Shown here: positions 16,462 through 24,347 of the stretch, in pieces
Position numbering within the stretch: position 1 is the first letter of the stretch
Layout of the letters: each line of letters starts with the position of its first letter
NCBI GenBank assembly: GCA_005790565.1
Contig: SXUJ01000048.1
Coordinates: 1 to 38,766, forward strand
DNA from: Planctomycetia bacterium
GTDB lineage: Bacteria; Planctomycetota; Phycisphaerae; Phycisphaerales; SM1A02
DNA length: 38,766 nucleotides
Reading direction: 5' to 3'
Translations under genes and position numbers: made by a program
Notes under the pieces: model-generated
Told to the model about the DNA's origin: nothing
Database searches by the model: none
The model's input: only the letters and a program-made list of their open reading frames with translations

Positions 16462-17916
16462 ATGAATCCGCTCTCCGTAAGTTGCGAGTTGACATCTGCG
16501 GCTGATGTCAGCACTATTGCCCCCTCCCACTCCACCGACCCGTTGCCTCGCCAATCGGGGACTCGACAGAACACACTCGTGACAACGCCAGACAGCCAAC
16601 CCGAGATCGGACTAACCGACAACGATCCAACGCCACTACAGGATGGCGCAGCGGCCAAGGATGCAGCCGCCAGAAACCCAAACGAGAGCAGTCGCTCCTC
16701 GACCGGATTCGACACGCTCATTGGAAAAATCGTGGTCGAACGCGGGCTCGTCACGCAAGACGAATTGCAGCAGTGCACGCATGTGGCTCGTAGCCGAACG
16801 CAGGCGCACGGCGTACCGGTCTCCATTTCCGAGCTCCTTGTTGAGAATGAGTATGTCACCAAGCGACAACTCGATCGCCTGCGAACCGATCTTGAGGCGG
16901 TTCGCTCGACGCAGCAGATTCCTGGCTACCAAATCATTCGAAAGCTCGGCGCGGGCGCGATGGCGACCGTGTTTCTTGCGAAACAACTCTCGCTTGACCG
17001 ATTCGTGGCGATCAAGGTGCTCCCTAAGAAGTTTTCGTCAAACCAGACCTTTATCGATCGCTTCTATCGAGAAGGCCGCGCGGCCGCCAAACTGAATGAT
17101 GCCAACATCGTCGGCGCGCTTGATGTCGGCCAAGCGGGCGAACATCACTATTTCGTGATGGAGTTCGTGGATGGCGACACACTGCACGATCGAATCCTCG
17201 AGCGCAAACGCCTCCCCGAACGCGAGGCCATTCAGATCATTCGCCAGGTTGCCTCAGCACTCAAGCACGCGCACGACATGGGCTTCGTCCACCGCGACAT
17301 CAAGCCCAAGAACATCATGTTGACCAAGGCGGGCGTCGCGAAACTCGCGGATTTGGGACTCGCACGCGCGCTCAGCGACCGCGAGGCTGCGGAAGCCGAA
17401 GCCGGCCGGGCGTTCGGCACGCCTTACTACATCTCGCCTGAGCAGATTCGGGGCGCCGTCGAGATTGGCCCACCCGCAGACATTTACGGGCTTGGGGCGA
17501 CCTTCTATCACATGCTTACGGGACGAGTCCCGTTTGACGGAACCACTCCGTCACAAGTGATGCACAAGCACCTCAAGGTCACTGCAACGCCGCCCGATCA
17601 TGTGAACCCATCCCTGAGTGAGCCCGTTGCATTGATTGTGGAGATGATGCTTCGCAAAGAAGCGCGTGACCGCTATCAGAGCGCAGCTGAGTTACTCGTG
17701 GACCTCGACTGCGCGGCGGCTGGACGAAACCCCGAGTACGCGCGACCCGCCGTGGATATCGCCAAGCTCGCGAGCGACACGGCCCCGACCGGCGAAGAGG
17801 CAACGGCGATTCGCCGCGTCGGCGAGCCAGTTTCAGGGACTGTGATCACACTTATCGTGATCCTCTGCGTCAGCGTGCTCTTGAACCTTGTGTTGATCGC
17901 GGTTCAGGCGATCTGA
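16462..17916 (+). CDS. Membrane-anchored Ser/Thr protein kinase with N-terminal MshEN-like domain
   Basis: Bacterial Hanks-type kinase of 484 aa. Residues 1-80 are Ser/Pro/Asp-rich and probably disordered; GTG at 16579 is an alternative start. Residues about 86-145 contain two similar helical motifs (IGKIVVERGLVTQDEL and ISELLVENEYVTKRQL) like the N-terminal domain of GspE/MshE ATPases. The kinase domain (about 155-420) has a P-loop GAGAMATV, Lys185, the catalytic HRDIKPKN (277-284), DLG in place of DFG (297-299) and SPE (325-327), so it should be active. A C-terminal TM helix (about 460-481) anchors it. It is divergent from the LPS operon, and its stop lies 5 bp from that of the Rid-family gene. 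Confidence 0.93.
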   Translation: MNPLSVSCELTSAADVSTIAPSHSTDPLPRQSGTRQNTLVTTPDSQPEIGLTDNDPTPLQDGAAAKDAAARNPNESSRSSTGFDTLIGKIVVERGLVTQDELQQCTHVARSRTQAHGVPVSISELLVENEYVTKRQLDRLRTDLEAVRSTQQIPGYQIIRKLGAGAMATVFLAKQLSLDRFVAIKVLPKKFSSNQTFIDRFYREGRAAAKLNDANIVGALDVGQAGEHHYFVMEFVDGDTLHDRILERKRLPEREAIQIIRQVASALKHAHDMGFVHRDIKPKNIMLTKAGVAKLADLGLARALSDREAAEAEAGRAFGTPYYISPEQIRGAVEIGPPADIYGLGATFYHMLTGRVPFDGTTPSQVMHKHLKVTATPPDHVNPSLSEPVALIVEMMLRKEARDRYQSAAELLVDLDCAAAGRNPEYARPAVDIAKLASDTAPTGEEATAIRRVGEPVSGTVITLIVILCVSVLLNLVLIAVQAI

Positions 17917-17921
17917 CGCGG

Positions 17922-18407
17922 TCAGTCGACCTCAACGAGGAACTCGATCTCGACCGTCGCATTGAGCGGAAGCGCATTCGTCCCAACCGCGGCGCGAGCG
18001 TGTCGACCCGCCTCTCCAAACACCTCTGCGCAAAGTTCACTCGCTCCATTGGCGATCTTGGGTTGGTCCCCGAATCCGTCGTCGGACTGCACAAAGACCC
18101 CGAGGCGCACGACGCGGCGGACGCGCTTGAGGTCTCCGCCAAGCTGATCCGCGATCACGGCGAGACCATTCAAGAAGCATTGCCTGGCTGCTTCCCGCGC
18201 CGTCTCGACGCTCACAAGTGATGGAACTGCCCCTGTGGCAAGGAGTTGGCCATTTTGAAACGGAAGTTGACCGGAGACATAGAGCAGGTTGCCTGATCGC
18301 ACCGCCGGGACATACGCCGCGACTGGCTTAGGGGCAGTGGGGAGCGAAAGCCCCAATCGAGCCAGCTGCGCGTGCGGGTCGGTAATGATCAAAGCGTCTG
18401 AGGTCAT
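17922..18407 (-). CDS. Rid family (RidA/YjgF/YER057c/UK114) protein
   Basis: The family hydrolyses reactive enamine/imine intermediates released by PLP enzymes; this 161-aa member is of the longer subtype. The ATG at 18407 with GGA just upstream is preferred over a longer frame reaching 18584. Family blocks are AVRSGNLLYVSGQLPFQNG near the N-terminus and HARAAVGTNALPLNATVEIE near the end, whose Arg is at the place of the substrate-carboxylate-binding Arg of RidA. The gene converges with the kinase, and the two stop codons are contained in a small inverted repeat, CTGAC-GCG-GTCAG. No neighbouring metabolic gene hints at the substrate. Confidence 0.9.
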   Translation of the reverse strand: MTSDALIITDPHAQLARLGLSLPTAPKPVAAYVPAVRSGNLLYVSGQLPFQNGQLLATGAVPSLVSVETAREAARQCFLNGLAVIADQLGGDLKRVRRVVRLGVFVQSDDGFGDQPKIANGASELCAEVFGEAGRHARAAVGTNALPLNATVEIEFLVEVD

Positions 18408-19060
18408 GGAAATCCTTGCGGGAATACGGGAAATCGGGCTGTTCCGTTGGCGCGAGAGCATACCAACCCCAACGAGGCAAACCGAATTTCTCTCATTCCA
18501 ACCGATTGTGGGAACTTGACAGATCGTCGAAACGCAATACTCTCTGTACCTGACGACTGCGACTATTCCGAGACTTGTTCTCAACCCGTTCTGATTGTCG
18601 GTTCAACCGACGCCCTCATCCGCCGCAGCCGCCGACATCCTGAATCGCCCTGCCTGAGCTCCTTGCATTGACTAGATTCGAAGTTTTCTAGTTTCGAGGA
18701 TCGAAGGACTCCTTCGGGTTTCTCTGAGCGCGCGCGCTGCTGGCCGATTCCACTCAAACTGGGATTCGTCAATCCTATTCGCGACACGCGTCACATTGAC
18801 GCTTTCAGAGTTTCCGCGAACGATTCCCTTGAAGACGCTGGTCGGATCAACTCCGAGATCGCGTCCTTTTCCTAGGCACGGCACGCTGGAACGCCTGTGG
18901 CTTTCGCGATGAACCTCCAGATTCGCGCGCGGGCACTCGCTCCCCATCATCCACTCATGGGTCACTCTTATCGTGTGGCCAACTATCTCGCACCGGTTCG
19001 CAACACGCATTTCGTTTCCGTGTTTCGAACATAGCCTTAGGAAGTCAGGAGAGTCCGCAT
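18408..19060. other. 653-bp gene-free region with several perfect inverted repeats
   Basis: No credible gene is seen on either strand here. It holds the promoters of the Rid-family gene (leftward) and presumably the pseudopilin pair (rightward). Perfect short inverted repeats are GTCGGT-TCA-ACCGAC (18597-18611), ACTAGA-10 nt-TCTAGT (18671-18692), CGAAGG-ACT-CCTTCG followed by GGGTTT (18702-18716), and GCGTCA-CAT-TGACGC followed by TTTC (18788-18802). A perfect TTGACA sits at 18516 but has only a poor -10 (TACTCT, 16 bp on). The region could be a long structured leader, or hold a small RNA or operators. Confidence 0.5.
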
Positions 19061-19993
19061 ATGCGAACCAACCGTCAGAAGAACGGGTTCACCCTCGTTG
19101 AACTCCTCGTCGTTGTGGCGATCATCGCCCTTCTCATCAGTCTGCTCCTTCCCGCTCTGAGCAAGGCTCAGCGCAACGCGAAGGCGCTGCAGGACACCTC
19201 GAACATCTCGCAGATCCACAAGGCGTTCCTCACCTGGTCGAACCAGGACGACAAGGGTCGCTTGCCGCTGCCGGGACGCATCGCGCGCCTCGCGGTTCCA
19301 GGCATCGGCTTCGTCTCTGGACAGGGCGAAGAGAACATCTCATTGAACAACACTGCGAATCTCTACGCCTGCATGATCCAGAAGGACTTCATCAACCCGA
19401 AGCTCGTCGTGAGCCCGATTGATCCAAACTCAGTCGTCGCTGAAAAGTCCGACTACAACTTCAACGCTGCGCAGCCAGGCGCGACGACCCCAACCTACTG
19501 GGACACCTCGGCGACCGCGGGCTTCAAGGCCAACATCCATCAGAACACGCCTGGTGCGTGCAACACTTCCTACGCGACGCTCGCGTTGGTTGGCGATCGC
19601 AAGAAGTTCACTTGGTCGAACAAGACCGATGGCACTCGCCCAATCATGGGTAACCGCGGCACTTACTGCGGCGCGCTTTCGGGCCCCAACTACCAGAAGG
19701 CATACTGGAACCAAGCGATCTCTCCTGATGACACATGGGAAGGCAACATGTGCTACGGCGACAATCACACGCAGATTGAAAAGTCCATGATTCCTGACAC
19801 GGTGCAGTATGAATGCGGCAGCGTGAACCTCCGCAAGGACAACTGCTACAAGTGGGACTTCGTTGGAAACCTTTGCAAGGGAATGGCTGAGAACGACACT
19901 TGGATGTGCATCGTGATCGGCAATCCTTCTGCGGCTTCCGCCACCGAAGCGCCTGAGCGCCTCACCGATGGCACGACCCCAACCTGCCAGTGA
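19061..19993 (+). CDS. Type IV pilin-like / pseudopilin protein with prepilin N-terminal methylation motif
   Basis: Exported 310-aa protein with a textbook class III signal: a short basic leader, G, then FTLVELLVVVAIIALLISLLL, where cleavage would follow G and Glu5 is in place. The long C-terminal domain contains several Cys (likely disulfides) and ends with the block WEGNMCYGDNH, resembling the C-terminal DGH-type motif of planctomycete pseudopilins. AGGAGA about 8 nt upstream fixes the start. Codon use is strongly biased toward AAC, AAG and GAA, suggesting high expression. It is followed after 49 bp by a homologous gene. No pilus assembly ATPase or prepilin peptidase is nearby, so whether it forms a pilus or a secretion pseudopilus is open. 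Confidence 0.92.
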   Translation: MRTNRQKNGFTLVELLVVVAIIALLISLLLPALSKAQRNAKALQDTSNISQIHKAFLTWSNQDDKGRLPLPGRIARLAVPGIGFVSGQGEENISLNNTANLYACMIQKDFINPKLVVSPIDPNSVVAEKSDYNFNAAQPGATTPTYWDTSATAGFKANIHQNTPGACNTSYATLALVGDRKKFTWSNKTDGTRPIMGNRGTYCGALSGPNYQKAYWNQAISPDDTWEGNMCYGDNHTQIEKSMIPDTVQYECGSVNLRKDNCYKWDFVGNLCKGMAENDTWMCIVIGNPSAASATEAPERLTDGTTPTCQ

Positions 19994-20042
19994 TTTCATG
20001 ATTTTCACGTACAACTTCTTCCGTTCAGGAGTACTTACTCAG

Positions 20043-20894
20043 ATGAATCAGAACAAGACACCCCGCGCTTCGAAGGGCTTCACGCTCATCGAACTCCTCG
20101 TCGTGATGGGCATCATCGCCCTTCTCCTCGCAATTCTCCTTCCTGCCCTCAACAAGGCTCGCGCGACCACTCGTCGTGTGAAGGATCAAACGCAAATCCA
20201 ACAGATCCACAAGGGATTCCTCACCCTCGCGATTGATCGAAACGGCCTGTTTCTCACACCAGGCCTCGTGAATCGTTTCGGCACGGTGCCAGGCCGTGGC
20301 GCTGAAGATCAAACCAAGAATGATCACGGCGCGCTCTACTCCGCTTGCATTATGGATAACGCGTTCGACGCGCAAGTGCTCGTCTCCCCTTCCGAGGTCA
20401 GCACCAATGTCCTCGCGATGGCGAACTACAACTTTCAATCGAAGAATGTCGCGCAAGACATCTGGTGGGATCCCAACCTCCGAGCGGACCTCACCGCACT
20501 CTCCAATGTGTCCTACGGAACCCACCTCCTCGGTGGTAGCCGCAAGACCAAGGAGTGGCGCGACACCAAGAACTCGCGTTATGCGGTGCTCGGCAATCGC
20601 GGTGTGCAGAACGGCGATCTCACCGACGCCATCTACAACGCTTCGCGCACCCTCGGCATCCACGGCAATGACAAGTCATGGGAAGGCGGCATCGTCTACA
20701 ACGACAACCACGTGATGTACGAAGAAGGATTCACCCCCATCGATCATCAGAAGGCTCGTGTCAACAATGTCAATGTCGATGACAACATCTTCAAGGCCGA
20801 CGAAGGCGACACTGGTGCCGACGCATTCCTCACCGTCTGCAAGACGGTGACCGGCGGCGGAACCAGCTACACCTACAACATCACCTGGGATTGA
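20043..20894 (+). CDS. Second pseudopilin-type protein, tandem paralogue of the preceding gene
   Basis: A 283-aa protein with the prepilin motif KGFTLIELLVVMGIIALLLAILLPAL and a C-terminal domain alignable by eye with its neighbour: QIQQIHKGFLT, LVSPSEV, MANYNF, LGNRG and WEGGIVYNDNH recur in the same order. It lacks nearly all the Cys of the first protein, having about two, so the pair has diverged in stabilisation. The ATG at 20043 is taken because it directly precedes the basic leader, with AGGAG 10 nt before it; a frame extension to 19968 overlaps the upstream gene. No terminator separates the pair, so both are cotranscribed and end at the strong terminator at 20952. Confidence 0.92.
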   Translation: MNQNKTPRASKGFTLIELLVVMGIIALLLAILLPALNKARATTRRVKDQTQIQQIHKGFLTLAIDRNGLFLTPGLVNRFGTVPGRGAEDQTKNDHGALYSACIMDNAFDAQVLVSPSEVSTNVLAMANYNFQSKNVAQDIWWDPNLRADLTALSNVSYGTHLLGGSRKTKEWRDTKNSRYAVLGNRGVQNGDLTDAIYNASRTLGIHGNDKSWEGGIVYNDNHVMYEEGFTPIDHQKARVNNVNVDDNIFKADEGDTGADAFLTVCKTVTGGGTSYTYNITWD

Positions 20895-20909
20895 TTTTCC
20901 CTCGGTGCC

Positions 20910-20935
20910 GTTTCCAGGCTGTCGTGCGTGGAAAC
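20910..20935 (+). repeat. Inverted repeat just downstream of the pseudopilin genes
   Basis: GTTTCCA (20910-20916) and TGGAAAC (20929-20935) form a 7-bp stem with a 12-nt loop, with further GCC/GGC pairing outside if one base bulges. It precedes the main terminator and may protect the 3' end of a highly expressed mRNA. Confidence 0.55.
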
Positions 20936-20951
20936 CGGCCGACGCAAACAT

Positions 20952-20988
20952 GAACCAAGGCGGCGCCTGCGCCGCCTTGGTTCTTTTT
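20952..20988 (+). terminator. Strong intrinsic terminator of the pseudopilin operon
   Basis: A 15-bp perfect stem (GAACCAAGGCGGCGC at 20952-20966 with its complement at 20969-20983) is followed immediately by TTTTTG. It is one of only two textbook terminators in the window. Its minus-strand reading has no strong T run, so it acts rightward. Confidence 0.93.
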
Positions 20989-21034
20989 GTCGTCCAGTAG
21001 GGCACGACGCGAAGCGCGTATCCTTCCACCCTGC

Positions 21035-22648
21035 ATGGATCAGACTCGTCGTGACTCTTGGATTGGTCGAATGCACCTGAAGACATGGTGCATCTGTCTC
21101 GCGACCCTAGGGGTGAGTGCCGCGCCACAGGTGAGCATTGGAGTGCCAGCTGACCGACAAGCCACGCGCGTTGCGATCGTGCCGATTAGCGGCGTAATCG
21201 ATGATCTCACCGTCCAATCCGTCGAGCGCCGACTCCAAGCAGTCCGCGCACAAGGCTTCGATGCTGTCGTGATCGAACTGAACACGCCTGGTGGCGAAAT
21301 CAACTCGATGCTCGACATCATTCAGCGCATCAAGAGTGATGCGCCTGCCAACACCATCGCGTGGGTCCATCCGAAGGCGTACTCCGCAGGAACGCTCATC
21401 GCGCTGAGTTGCCGCGAGGTGGTGGTTTCCAAGGGCGGCGTCTTTGGTGATGCGGCGCCGATCGCCATCTCCGAGTTCACGGGGATCGAATCACTCTCAG
21501 AAACCGAACGCGCGAAGTTGGAGTCGCCACTGCTTGAAGTGCTTTCGGAGGCTGCGCAACGCCGTGGCGACGACTCCCGCTTGCTTGACGCGTTTGTCCG
21601 AACCGGCAAGCCTCTCTGGCTCGTGGCACGCGAACGCGATGGAAGCCTTCGCATCGCAGACTCGGACGACCTCGCCCGCTGGGGATTGTCATCCACATCG
21701 ACGCCGATGAACCTCGCGGCGAGCGCGTCTCCCTCCCGCAAGCCCGCTCGCGCGAGCGAAACCGACTTCTCCGATGGCGACTCTTGGCGCGTCGTCGAAC
21801 CCATCGTCGCGAGCGACGCCTTGCTGGTCATTCGCGATGCGGAGGCACTTCGCTATGGACTCGCGACCGCAATCGTTGACGATGACGCGCAACTGCGGGC
21901 GTACTTCGGCGCGCAAGAGAGCGCGCGGTTCTCCGAGAGTTGGATGGAACCCGTCGTGCGCTTCCTGATGAGTTGGCCGATTCGGATTCTGCTCGTTGCT
22001 GCGTTTCTGGTGTTCGTGGCAATTGAGTTTCTTCACCCGGGCTTTGGCGTGTTTGGGGTGCTCAGCGCATGTTGCTTGGTGCTGCTTGTCGGAGCGCCCG
22101 CACTCATTGGTATCGCCGCGTGGTGGCATGTACTGCTCGTCGGAGCAGGTGTCCTGCTGCTGCTCGCGGAGATTTTCATCGCCCCAGGGATCGGCGTTGC
22201 GGCGATCGCGGGAAGTGCGATGCTCATCGTTGGGCTCGTGCTGACCTTTGCTTCCACGGACCCAGAAACCGCGCCGTCTCGCACTGCACTGACGAATTCA
22301 CTCGCCATCCTCGCCGCCGGCGGCGTTGTCGGGGTCCTGATGTTCTGGTTCCTGTCGCGAACCTTCCGCGAATCTCCGCTTTTCCGGCGAGCGATGCTCG
22401 CCACCACACTTGGCGGACCCAACGACGGGCCACCGAGCGCGGCGCCGAGTGTCCCACGAATTGGCGCGACGGGCATTGCGCTCACCGACCTCCGGCCGGC
22501 GGGGCGGGCGGAGTTTCATGGAAACCCCTTTGATGTGCAATCGACGGGCGGGTACATCGATCGCGGTGCGCCGATCGAGGTGCTCGGCATGAGCACCGGC
22601 ACCCTCATCGTGCGCAGCGCGCAGACGAATGCGAGTGAGAATCCATGA
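21035..22648 (+). CDS. NfeD-family membrane-bound ClpP-class serine protease (long form)
   Basis: A 537-aa protein of the NfeD1b/STOPP type, which act with prohibitin/flotillin-like partners in membrane quality control. The ATG at 21035 gives a basic start followed by a signal-like segment; ATG 21071 is an alternative. The outside ClpP-like protease domain has PGGEINSMLDII and the nucleophile region AYSAGTLIAL, where the Ser in YSAG is the likely catalytic residue. A cluster of TM helices follows (about 310-445), then a C-terminal OB-fold NfeD domain starting near RIGATGIALTDLRPAG. Its stop overlaps the next nfeD gene by 4 bp, and floA follows. Confidence 0.92.
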   Translation: MDQTRRDSWIGRMHLKTWCICLATLGVSAAPQVSIGVPADRQATRVAIVPISGVIDDLTVQSVERRLQAVRAQGFDAVVIELNTPGGEINSMLDIIQRIKSDAPANTIAWVHPKAYSAGTLIALSCREVVVSKGGVFGDAAPIAISEFTGIESLSETERAKLESPLLEVLSEAAQRRGDDSRLLDAFVRTGKPLWLVARERDGSLRIADSDDLARWGLSSTSTPMNLAASASPSRKPARASETDFSDGDSWRVVEPIVASDALLVIRDAEALRYGLATAIVDDDAQLRAYFGAQESARFSESWMEPVVRFLMSWPIRILLVAAFLVFVAIEFLHPGFGVFGVLSACCLVLLVGAPALIGIAAWWHVLLVGAGVLLLLAEIFIAPGIGVAAIAGSAMLIVGLVLTFASTDPETAPSRTALTNSLAILAAGGVVGVLMFWFLSRTFRESPLFRRAMLATTLGGPNDGPPSAAPSVPRIGATGIALTDLRPAGRAEFHGNPFDVQSTGGYIDRGAPIEVLGMSTGTLIVRSAQTNASENP

Positions 22649-23139
22649 CTCCTGATGATTCCATGCTCCCCGCGCTCGCGCTCATTCTCGGAGGAGCAGC
22701 CCTCGCGATTTTCGTCATCGAAATCTTCATTCCAACTGGGGGTCTGCTCGCGCTGCTGTGCGGTTCACTCGGCCTTGCCTCGATCATTGTCGGATTCATC
22801 TATTCTCCAACCTTCGGGATGATTCTGCTTGCGACCTACTCCATCGCCGCACCGGTGCTGATCATGGTCGGTCTCAAGTTCTGGGCGAGATCACCCCTCG
22901 GAAAACGGATGATCCTCACCTCGCACGATGAAACGAGAGCATCAACCGCCCCCATGTTGCTTCCGCGAGTCGGGGAGCGATGCCAGGCAATCACGGCGCT
23001 TCGCCCCATCGGATTCGTCGAGTTTGAAGGCTTGCGCATCGACGCCACCACCGAAACCGACTTTGTGGAGGCCGGAGAATGGGTGGAAGTCACTTCGGTT
23101 CGCGAAGGAGCGCTCCGCGTCCGCCGTGCAAGGGTCTGA
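22645..23139 (+). CDS. Short NfeD domain protein
   Basis: A 164-aa membrane protein without a protease domain. It has two or three TM helices (about 7-30, 33-55 and 58-77) and a C-terminal OB-fold domain beginning [25 protein letters not shown] and ending [17 protein letters not shown]. It overlaps the long nfeD gene by ATGA and lies 68 nt before floA. In the family, short NfeD proteins partner with flotillins, so the three products probably form one membrane complex. Confidence 0.9.
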   Translation: MTPDDSMLPALALILGGAALAIFVIEIFIPTGGLLALLCGSLGLASIIVGFIYSPTFGMILLATYSIAAPVLIMVGLKFWARSPLGKRMILTSHDETRASTAPMLLPRVGERCQAITALRPIGFVEFEGLRIDATTETDFVEAGEWVEVTSVREGALRVRRARV

Positions 23140-23156
23140 CTGACCTTTCAGATTCC

Positions 23157-23174
23157 TCCGAAGAGTCCTTCGGA
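23157..23174 (+). repeat. Inverted repeat between the short nfeD gene and floA
   Basis: TCCGAAG (23157-23163) and CTTCGGA (23168-23174) form a 7-bp stem with a tight AGTC loop in the floA leader. There is no T run, so a terminator is unlikely; an mRNA processing or stability element is possible. Its core resembles the hairpin at 18702-18716. Confidence 0.5.
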
Positions 23175-23207
23175 TACGATTCGCGCCCGCGACGGCGGAA
23201 CACACTC

Positions 23208-24284
23208 ATGCTCACCATGCCATCCACCACCACGGAATTTTCTTCGACCCTCGCGCAAGCGACTGGCGGTGCAGCCCCCACGCCTGGCGACATTGTGCTT
23301 TGGGCCGTACTCGTCATCCTCGCGATCTTCGGCCTGATTCTGCTTTTCATGGTGCTGCAAGTGCTGAAGCTCTTTGTGCAGGCACTGTTGAGCGACGCTC
23401 GCGTTTCCCTCCTAGACCTCGTGATGATGCGCTTCCGAAAGGTGCCACCGGAACTCATCGTTATCAATCGCATCAGCGCGAAGAAGGCCGGTCGCGACAT
23501 CGCGACCAACATGCTCGAAGCCCACTTCCTCGCGGGCGGCAATGTCACACGCGTCGTGCGTTCGATGATTGCGGCCGACAAAGCACAGATTGATCTCACC
23601 TGGGATCGCGCCACCGCCATTGATCTCGCGGGGCGCGACATTCAAGAAGCCGTCAAGACGAGCGTTGATCCCAAGGTGATCGATTGCCCAAGCGTGCAAT
23701 CAGGCCGGATGACGATCGATGCCGTTGCGAAGGATGGCATCCAACTCAAGGCGCGCGCGCGAGTCACCGTGCGCACGAATATCGCGAGACTGGTTGGTGG
23801 CGCGACCGAGGAGACGATCATCGCACGCGTGGGCGAAGGCATCATTTCCACGATTGGTGCCGCCGACGATCACAAGAGTGTGCTTGAGAATCCAGATCGG
23901 ATTTCGAAAACTGTGCTCGCGAAAGGTCTCGACAGCGGAACCGCCTTCGAGATCCTTTCGATCGACATCGCCGACATTGATGTGGGCGAAAACATCGGCG
24001 CGAACCTGCAAACCGCGCAGGCCGAGGCAGACACCAAGCGTTTCCAGGCGCAGGCGGAACAACGACGCGCCCTCGCCATCGCGCTGGCTGCCGAACACGA
24101 CGCCGACGCTGCAAAGAATCGTGCGCTGGTTGTACTCGCAGACAGCGAAGTACCCAAGGCCGTCGCGGAGTCGCTCCGTACAGGCAAGCTTGGACTAATG
24201 GACTACTACCGCATGCAGAACTTGCAGGCGGATACGGGTATGCGAAGCGCGATCGGTGGGCATCCGGCGGACAAGCAGTCCTAA
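23208..24284 (+). CDS. floA: Flotillin-like protein FloA
   Basis: Membrane scaffold protein that forms flotillin-type microdomains. In 358 aa I see one long hydrophobic segment (about 25-52), then the conserved FloA body: [58 protein letters not shown] and [20 protein letters not shown], and the Ala/Glu-rich helical tail [20 protein letters not shown]. The ATG at 23208 (or 23217) replaces a longer frame from 23079 that would overlap the upstream gene. It follows two nfeD genes, a conserved pairing in many bacteria and good support for the assignment. Confidence 0.96.
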   Translation: MLTMPSTTTEFSSTLAQATGGAAPTPGDIVLWAVLVILAIFGLILLFMVLQVLKLFVQALLSDARVSLLDLVMMRFRKVPPELIVINRISAKKAGRDIATNMLEAHFLAGGNVTRVVRSMIAADKAQIDLTWDRATAIDLAGRDIQEAVKTSVDPKVIDCPSVQSGRMTIDAVAKDGIQLKARARVTVRTNIARLVGGATEETIIARVGEGIISTIGAADDHKSVLENPDRISKTVLAKGLDSGTAFEILSIDIADIDVGENIGANLQTAQAEADTKRFQAQAEQRRALAIALAAEHDADAAKNRALVVLADSEVPKAVAESLRTGKLGLMDYYRMQNLQADTGMRSAIGGHPADKQS

Positions 24285-24347
24285 CGCGATCCTCGCGACC
24301 GTCCTCAGGAACGATCTCGCGTAGAGTCTCGCGCGAAAGCTCGACGC

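Noticed and set aside
16335-16862. N-terminal extension of the heptosyltransferase frame by 176 residues
   Set aside because: It is antisense to the kinase coding region and resembles no GT9; the family start is at GTG 16334.
18516-18543. TTGACA with a downstream TACTCT as a promoter toward the pseudopilins
   Set aside because: The -10 match is poor, spacing is 16 bp, and it lies over 500 bp from the gene; kept only as a remark.
18672-19010. 112-codon minus-strand open frame in the intergenic region
   Set aside because: No ribosome site, no similarity I recognise, and composition unlike the real genes.
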